Below are positions 42,537-46,945 of a stretch of DNA of 46,945 nucleotides, one piece after another (position 1 is the first letter of the stretch; every line of letters starts with the position of its first letter). The stretch comes from Flavobacterium sp. GTDB taxonomy: Bacteria; Bacteroidota; Bacteroidia; Flavobacteriales; Flavobacteriaceae. The translations under genes and the position numbers were made by a program. The notes under the pieces were generated by a model. The model was not told the origin of the DNA and ran no database searches. It saw nothing but the letters and a program-made list of their open reading frames with translations. The stretch covers positions 1 through 46,945 of the forward strand of contig JALRGT010000022.1 of the NCBI GenBank assembly GCA_023259675.1, read 5' to 3'.

Positions 42537-44804
42537 ATGATAAATTATCGCTTAGGTTTCCTATTTCAAATGGTTTTGTTGTTAGGGATTTCGACTCTTT
42601 ATGCACAACAAGAGGCTTTTACAAAAGCAGACACCATCATTTCAAAGTATAATTATAATGAAGCCTTTGCTCCATATTTGTATGGAAAGAATACTTCAAG
42701 TACGCGTTCTGCAAGTGGTCAACCCGGAGTGGCGTATTGGCAAAATAGAGCCGATTATCGGTTAACAGCCAAATTGAATGAGCAAGAAAATGAAATTGCA
42801 GGTTCTGTAATAGTAACCTATACGAATAACAGTCCTGATAAAATGTCTTTTTTATGGATGTATCTGGATCAAAATTTATTCAAAGATGACTCACGCGGGA
42901 ATGCCGTTATTCCGTTAACCGGAAGTAGAAACGGTGCTCAGGGACAAATTTTTGACGGGGGATTAAAAATAAAATCGGTAAAAGTTTTATCAGTTGATAA
43001 ACGAAAAACTGGCGAAAATGAAGCTAAATTTAGCATCAATGATACCAGAATGCAAGTTTTACTTCCTCAAGAATTACAATCAAAAGGAGGAACCGTAAAA
43101 ATCAAAATAGATTTCTCTTTTATTTCACCCAATGAAGGTTCTGATAGAATGGGAGTTTTGGAAACGAAAAACGGAAAGATTTTTACCATTGCACAGTGGT
43201 ATCCAAGAATGTGTGTGTATGACGATATAAAAGGATGGAATACCGATCCTTATTTAGGTGCATCCGAGTTTTATTTAGAATATGGCGATTTTGATGTTTC
43301 GATTACCGCTCCTTCTAATCATATAGTCGTTTGCTCTGGAGATTTAATAAATCCAAAGGCGGTTTATAGTCTTGAAGAGCAAAAAAGAATTTTACAAGCC
43401 AAACTAAGTGATGCTACTGTTTTCATTCGTACGGCGGAAGAAGTGGCATCATTGGCAAATACAGCAACTATAACAACCAAAACATGGCATTATAAACTGA
43501 ATAATGCTCGTGATTTGTCTTGGGCTTCTTCAGCTGCATTTATTGTAGATGGAGCTCGAATTAATTTGCCTAGCGGAAAAAAATCAATGGCAATTTCAGC
43601 TTATCCCGTAGAGAGTTCAGGAAATGATGCTTGGGGACGTTCAACAGAATTCACTAAAGGATCCATTGAAAATTATTCTAAACGATGGATGGAATATACA
43701 TATCCAACGGCTATAAATGTAGCTGGTAATGAAGGCGGAATGGAATATCCTGGAATTGTTTTTTGCTCTTGGGAATCTAAAGGAGAAAGACTTTGGGGAG
43801 TTACAGATCATGAGTTTGGACACAATTGGTTTCCAATGATTGTTGGTTCTAATGAACGATTATTTGGATGGATGGATGAAGGATTTAACTCCTTTATAAA
43901 TTCATTGAATGGTGTTGATTTTAATAATGGTGAATTTAAAGATAAGGTAGAAGATTTACATGACAAAGCAGAAAGTTATACAAAAACAAGTTTAGAACCT
44001 ATTCTAACTGGGCCAGACAATATGAAAGAAGGCCATATTGGAACTTTATGTTACTCTAAACCCAGTGCAGGATTGGTTATTTTACGAGAACAAGTTTTAG
44101 GAGAAGAGCGATTTGATTTAGCTTTTAAAACTTACATCGAAAGATGGGCTTTTAAACATCCGACACCAGATGATTTTTTCAGAACGATGGAGAATGTGGC
44201 AGGAGAAGATTTAAGTTGGTTTTGGAGAGGTTGGTTTCAATACAATTGGCGTTTTGACCAAGGTGTAAATTCAATTAAATACATAAAAAATGACCCTAAA
44301 AATGGCATAATAATCAATATTGAGAATTTTGAAAAAATGCCTATGCCAATTATTTTGGATGTAAAAACCAAAAGCGGAACAGTTTCTAGGGTAAAATTGC
44401 CGGTAGAAATTTGGCAAAGAAATAAGTCTTGGTCATTTAAACACAATTCAACCGAAGAGATTGAAAGTATTACATTGGATCCGGATCATGTTTTTCCTGA
44501 CAGCAATGAATCAAATAACATTTGGACATCCGATAAAGGAATTATTGAAAAAGATGTAATTCTAGATGGCTATTTAGGAAGCTATTCTAATCCTAGAGTG
44601 CCAATAAAAATAGCTATTACAGAAAAAAATCATGTGCTTACGTTGAAAATCACTAATTATCCGGAATTTACTTTAGAAGCAATTGGGAAACATTTATTTG
44701 AATCTAAAATGGCAGGACTTCAATTTCAATTTAATGAAGATCTAACGGGTTTTGATATGATTTTAAATGATGGAAAGAAAATCCCATTTACAAAAGACAA
44801 ATAA
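42537..44804 (+). CDS. M1-family zinc metallopeptidase (active type)
   Basis: A 755-residue secreted protein with signal peptide [24 protein letters not shown]. The M1 beta-domain lies at about 60-290, the substrate motif GGMEYPG (GxMEN-like) at about 400, and the complete zinc site HEFGH (H425, E426, H429) with the third ligand E448 in [10 protein letters not shown], the HExxH-x18-E spacing of the family. A C-terminal beta domain follows and no barrel is seen. It should be a periplasmic or surface aminopeptidase. The protein encoded at 4414-7242 is a relative lacking this site, so the pair gives a built-in comparison. Rho-independent terminator at 44829-44854. Confidence 0.92.
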   Translation: MINYRLGFLFQMVLLLGISTLYAQQEAFTKADTIISKYNYNEAFAPYLYGKNTSSTRSASGQPGVAYWQNRADYRLTAKLNEQENEIAGSVIVTYTNNSPDKMSFLWMYLDQNLFKDDSRGNAVIPLTGSRNGAQGQIFDGGLKIKSVKVLSVDKRKTGENEAKFSINDTRMQVLLPQELQSKGGTVKIKIDFSFISPNEGSDRMGVLETKNGKIFTIAQWYPRMCVYDDIKGWNTDPYLGASEFYLEYGDFDVSITAPSNHIVVCSGDLINPKAVYSLEEQKRILQAKLSDATVFIRTAEEVASLANTATITTKTWHYKLNNARDLSWASSAAFIVDGARINLPSGKKSMAISAYPVESSGNDAWGRSTEFTKGSIENYSKRWMEYTYPTAINVAGNEGGMEYPGIVFCSWESKGERLWGVTDHEFGHNWFPMIVGSNERLFGWMDEGFNSFINSLNGVDFNNGEFKDKVEDLHDKAESYTKTSLEPILTGPDNMKEGHIGTLCYSKPSAGLVILREQVLGEERFDLAFKTYIERWAFKHPTPDDFFRTMENVAGEDLSWFWRGWFQYNWRFDQGVNSIKYIKNDPKNGIIINIENFEKMPMPIILDVKTKSGTVSRVKLPVEIWQRNKSWSFKHNSTEEIESITLDPDHVFPDSNESNNIWTSDKGIIEKDVILDGYLGSYSNPRVPIKIAITEKNHVLTLKITNYPEFTLEAIGKHLFESKMAGLQFQFNEDLTGFDMILNDGKKIPFTKDK

Positions 44805-44828
44805 TAGTGCTATTTTCTTTAGAATATA

Positions 44829-44854
44829 AAACCAGCTGAAAAGCTGGTTTTTTT
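44829..44854 (+). terminator. Rho-independent terminator of the M1 peptidase gene
   Basis: AAACCAGCT (44829-44837) pairs with AGCTGGTTT (44842-44850), and a seven-T run (44848-44854) closes it. 24 bp after the stop codon. Confidence 0.9.
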
Positions 44855-44880
44855 ATGTCTTAAGATTTTTAAAAGTTTAA

Positions 44881-44950
44881 CCACAACGTCCACAACGTCC
44901 ATGAAGGAAGCACAATGAGCACAAAGTATTTTAAATCTGTATTAATCTGT
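44881..44950. repeat. Short tandem and direct intergenic repeats
   Basis: CCACAACGT occurs twice in tandem (44881-44889, 44890-44898), followed by CACAATGAG/CACAAAG and two AATCTGT copies (44934-44940, 44944-44950). Typical short-repeat debris of Flavobacterium intergenic DNA. Confidence 0.7.
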
Positions 44951-45024
44951 TTTTAAAAGAATTTCAATGAGTTTAAAAAAAAATAGAGAGAATCCATTTA
45001 TTCCGTTCAATTAGTGTTTAAAAA

Positions 45025-46065
45025 TCACTTCGGAATCTGTTGGCTTAAACAATGCAAAGTACCGAATCCCCAAATCAAATCAATTGCACTAATGCCAATG
45101 ATTTCTCTATCTGGGAAACATTCCGCCAAGATGTTTAGTGCTTTACGATCATTTACATCATTAAAAGTCGGAACCAAAACACAGTTGTTTAAAATCAAGA
45201 AATTGGCATAACTGGCAGGCAAGCGCAAATCTTCAAAATCCAAGCGTTTCGGCATTGGCAAAGTCACAATTACAGGTGATGCTCCATTTTCCAGTTTAGC
45301 ACTTTGCAAACGTTTTAAATTGTCTTGTAACGGTTTGTAATTGGCGTCGTTCGCGTCGGTTTCTATAATCGTTACAATGGTGTCTTCATTTACAAATCGC
45401 GCCAAATCATCGATATGTCCATGGGTGTCGTCTCCTTCGATTCCGTCACCCAACCAAATCACATTGGTTACACCCAAATATTCCTTGAAAACTGCTTCGT
45501 AATCTGCTTTGGTAAAACCTTGGTTACGCACTTGAATACTAGGGTGCATCAAGCATTCCTCCGAAGTCAAAAGCGTACCACGACCGTTTACATCAATCGC
45601 GCCACCTTCTACAATTACGGGTTTTCCTTTGTAAGTTACTTGTGTCAATGTCATTTGAAAAGCATCCGTTACTTTGGCAGGTACGTGCTTGTCCAGTTGG
45701 AAGTTATTGTATTTCGCCCAACCATTAAAGTTAAAATTCAGACCTTCTCTTTTGCCGTTATTGTACACCACGATAGGACCCGAATCCCGCATCCAACTGC
45801 GATTGGTTTTATGAATTATGTAGTGTATTTGTTCCAAATTCACACGCGCTCTATCGAGCATTTCGTTGACTTTGGTTTTTAGTTTTTCATCGGCAACAAC
45901 AAGGAATACTTTTTCATAGGTTGCCACTTTTTTAATAAACTCCACAAAAGCCCATTGAATCGCTTCGTATTTCCCTGGCCAATCGTTTCCGTTATGCGGA
46001 AAACAAAGTAAAATTCCCTCTTGTTTTTCCCATTCAGCAGGAAAACGTCTGTTAGTAGTTGTCAT
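45025..46065 (-). CDS. aguA: Agmatine deiminase
   Basis: A 346-residue member of the guanidino-group-modifying (PAD) superfamily that converts agmatine to N-carbamoylputrescine and ammonia, linking arginine decarboxylation to putrescine. Visible motifs: the N-terminal RFPAEWEKQEGILLCFPHNGNDW, MRDSGPIVV (Asp/Arg), EGGAIDVNGRGTLLTSEECL, the HGHIDDLARFV segment with catalytic His/Asp, and the active-site cysteine in GTLHCLSQQ near the C-terminus. Length fits the family. In relatives it usually neighbours N-carbamoylputrescine amidase; that gene is not in this window, and an insertion sequence begins about 340 bp upstream. A -7 element lies at 46092-46099. Confident. Confidence 0.93.
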   Translation of the reverse strand: MTTTNRRFPAEWEKQEGILLCFPHNGNDWPGKYEAIQWAFVEFIKKVATYEKVFLVVADEKLKTKVNEMLDRARVNLEQIHYIIHKTNRSWMRDSGPIVVYNNGKREGLNFNFNGWAKYNNFQLDKHVPAKVTDAFQMTLTQVTYKGKPVIVEGGAIDVNGRGTLLTSEECLMHPSIQVRNQGFTKADYEAVFKEYLGVTNVIWLGDGIEGDDTHGHIDDLARFVNEDTIVTIIETDANDANYKPLQDNLKRLQSAKLENGASPVIVTLPMPKRLDFEDLRLPASYANFLILNNCVLVPTFNDVNDRKALNILAECFPDREIIGISAIDLIWGFGTLHCLSQQIPK

Positions 46066-46091
46066 AAAAAAGGCGTATTATTTTAAGACCG

Positions 46092-46099
46092 CAAATATA
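46092..46099 (-). promoter_or_regulatory. TAnnTTTG -7 element of the agmatine deiminase gene
   Basis: TATATTTG on the minus strand, 27 bp upstream of the start codon; no convincing -33. Confidence 0.5.
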
Positions 46100-46350
46100 A
46101 GCATTCAGGAGGATTATAAAAACCGAGCTGAATAAAAGTACAACATTAGATCATTTCATTTTTCACCATTAAAGAGTTAAAGGAATTAAGCAAAATGAGA
46201 TTCGTATTTCAAGGAGCTATTTCCAGCCCTCCGTTTCAAGGTATTTGGGATTTCCTTCTTTTTCTAAGCGCTGGCAGGAGCTTCTTGCAGTCGCTCTTCC
46301 AGTCCCGAAGCTCAATGTCATTAAGTTAAGGAAGTAAATTAAAAAATAAA

Positions 46351-46403
46351 GGGTTACGAGTTGTATTTTTGGAGTACCACCACCAAAACTAAACTCATAA
46401 CCC
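46351..46403 (+). promoter_or_regulatory. Hairpin directly upstream of the transposase start
   Basis: GGGTTACGAGTT (46351-46362) pairs with AACTCATAACCC (46392-46403), 11 of 12 positions, ending 2 nt before the ATG. It would hide the translation start in transcripts entering from outside, a known way of silencing transposase read-through; it may alternatively contain the left end of the element. Confidence 0.55.
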
Positions 46404-46405
46404 AT

Positions 46406-46945
46406 ATGCTAGATACAAATGTAAAAATCATTGAAGAATTAAAAGAATTTATTTCAATGATTGTCCAGAATCCGGATCTTCTCAAACAGTTTTGTAATAA
46501 TGATTCTGATTTCAGTAGAAACCGAAAACTACCCTTTGAACGCATAGTTCTTTTAATAGCGAAGCTATGCAAAAAAACGCTGAGCGTGGAATTGGAACAG
46601 TTTTTCGATGACTTAAATTTTCAAAATTCTTGTTCAGTAAGCGCTTTTACTCAACAGCGTATGAAGCTTAACCCTGATTTTTACAGGGTATGGAACGAAC
46701 TTTTGTATTGTTGCTACTATTACTATTATAATAAAGAAGTAAAAAAATGGAAAGAGTATCGCCTAATTGCGGCAGATGGATCCAATATTAGTTTAGTAAA
46801 GACTCCTTCACTTGAAAAACATTTCGGGGGACAAAGCAATCAACATGGAACATATGTTCAGGCAAAAACATTTTATTGTTATGATGTATTGAATGAATTG
46901 GTTATACGTTCTGAAATAGCTCCTTTTCGAACAGGGGAATTAAAT
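46406..46945 (+). mobile_element. IS4-type transposase, 5' part only (runs off the right edge)
   Basis: From ATG 46406 the frame stays open to the window end (180 codons). The translation reads MLDTNVKIIEELKEFISMIV and contains the N-terminal IS4 region NRKLPFERIVLLIAKLCKK, the helix SVSAFTQQRMKLNPDFY, and the segment YRLIAADGSNISLV with the first catalytic Asp of the DDE triad, then KHFGGQSNQHGTYVQAK, typical of IS4-family enzymes. The rest of the catalytic core lies outside. No frameshift or stop is visible in this part, so it may be intact. The left end of the element is probably between about 46330 and 46360. The family is clear, the exact IS subgroup is not. Confidence 0.85.

Larger units (their letters stand above)
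46066..46405. other. Spacer with promoter, diverged repeat and IS leader
   Basis: 340 bp. From left to right: the agmatine deiminase promoter (46092-46099), a diverged element related to the structured repeats (about 46213-46316) and the leader of the insertion sequence (46330-46405) with a large hairpin. An open frame at 46217-46405 on the minus strand is not a gene. Confidence 0.55.

Noticed and set aside
46217..46405. 62-codon frame opposite the IS leader
   Set aside because: It covers the diverged repeat and the hairpin only, with no plausible start context.

Overview
The window is AT-rich DNA from a member of the Bacteroidota, most likely Flavobacterium or a close relative. The evidence is the TAnnTTTG-type -7 promoter elements, the scarcity of Shine-Dalgarno sites, the MKK...C lipoproteins, a YtxJ-type bacillithiol protein, an arginine operon built on an N-acylornithine carbamoyltransferase, and many short intergenic repeats. 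It is chromosomal housekeeping sequence with two accessory-looking loci and a partial insertion sequence at the right edge. I saw no tRNA, rRNA, CRISPR array or prophage.

Layout. 1-4.2 kb: two small lipoproteins, an M23-type peptidase and a fused E1 alpha/beta 2-oxoacid dehydrogenase. 4.4-9.8 kb: a large M1-like protein that has lost its zinc site and carries a beta-barrel-like C-terminus, a LOG-family enzyme, a small conserved protein and a HAD phosphatase. 9.8-12.1 kb: repeat-rich DNA around an orphan PAS histidine kinase and a small hypothetical gene. 12.1-16.8 kb: a secreted YD-repeat-like protein, then a two-gene unit at 13062-16785. In that unit a 127-residue helical protein ends in a glycine/asparagine motif, and a ~1116-residue TPR-like protein starts with nearly the same motif and appears to carry GreAB-C-like and PIN-like domains. 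17-21.4 kb: a DUF808 membrane protein, ClpB, and a divergent YtxJ protein with paired GTCAAAATGAC palindromes between the last two.

21.4-28.4 kb holds a complete seven-gene Nit1C nitrilase cluster: a DsrE-like MSMEG_0572 protein, nitrilase, radical SAM protein, GNAT, AIR-synthase-like protein, MSMEG_0570 protein and FAD oxidoreductase. It is packed head to tail and faces a divergent AraC-type regulator. Two direct repeats TAGCACA, 21 bp apart, sit just upstream of its promoter and are a natural AraC-type operator.

28.5-40 kb is one long minus-strand arginine/proline biosynthesis cluster. In transcription order it holds a GNAT (candidate N-acylglutamate synthase), argG, a lipoprotein, argC, argD, proA, proB, an argF'-type N-acylornithine carbamoyltransferase, argB, argE and argH. 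A ~320-nt leader with a possible 28-codon leader peptide precedes it. 40-46 kb: a lipoprotein, an aldose-1-epimerase-like protein, an active M1 metallopeptidase, agmatine deiminase, and the first 180 codons of an IS4-type transposase running off the right edge.

The observations I rank highest are the motif-sharing pair at 13-16.8 kb, which looks like an amyloid-type signalling/conflict system, and a dispersed intergenic repeat (8117-8193, 18006-18119, 29830-29901, perhaps a diverged copy at 46213-46316) whose central stem changes sequence but stays paired.
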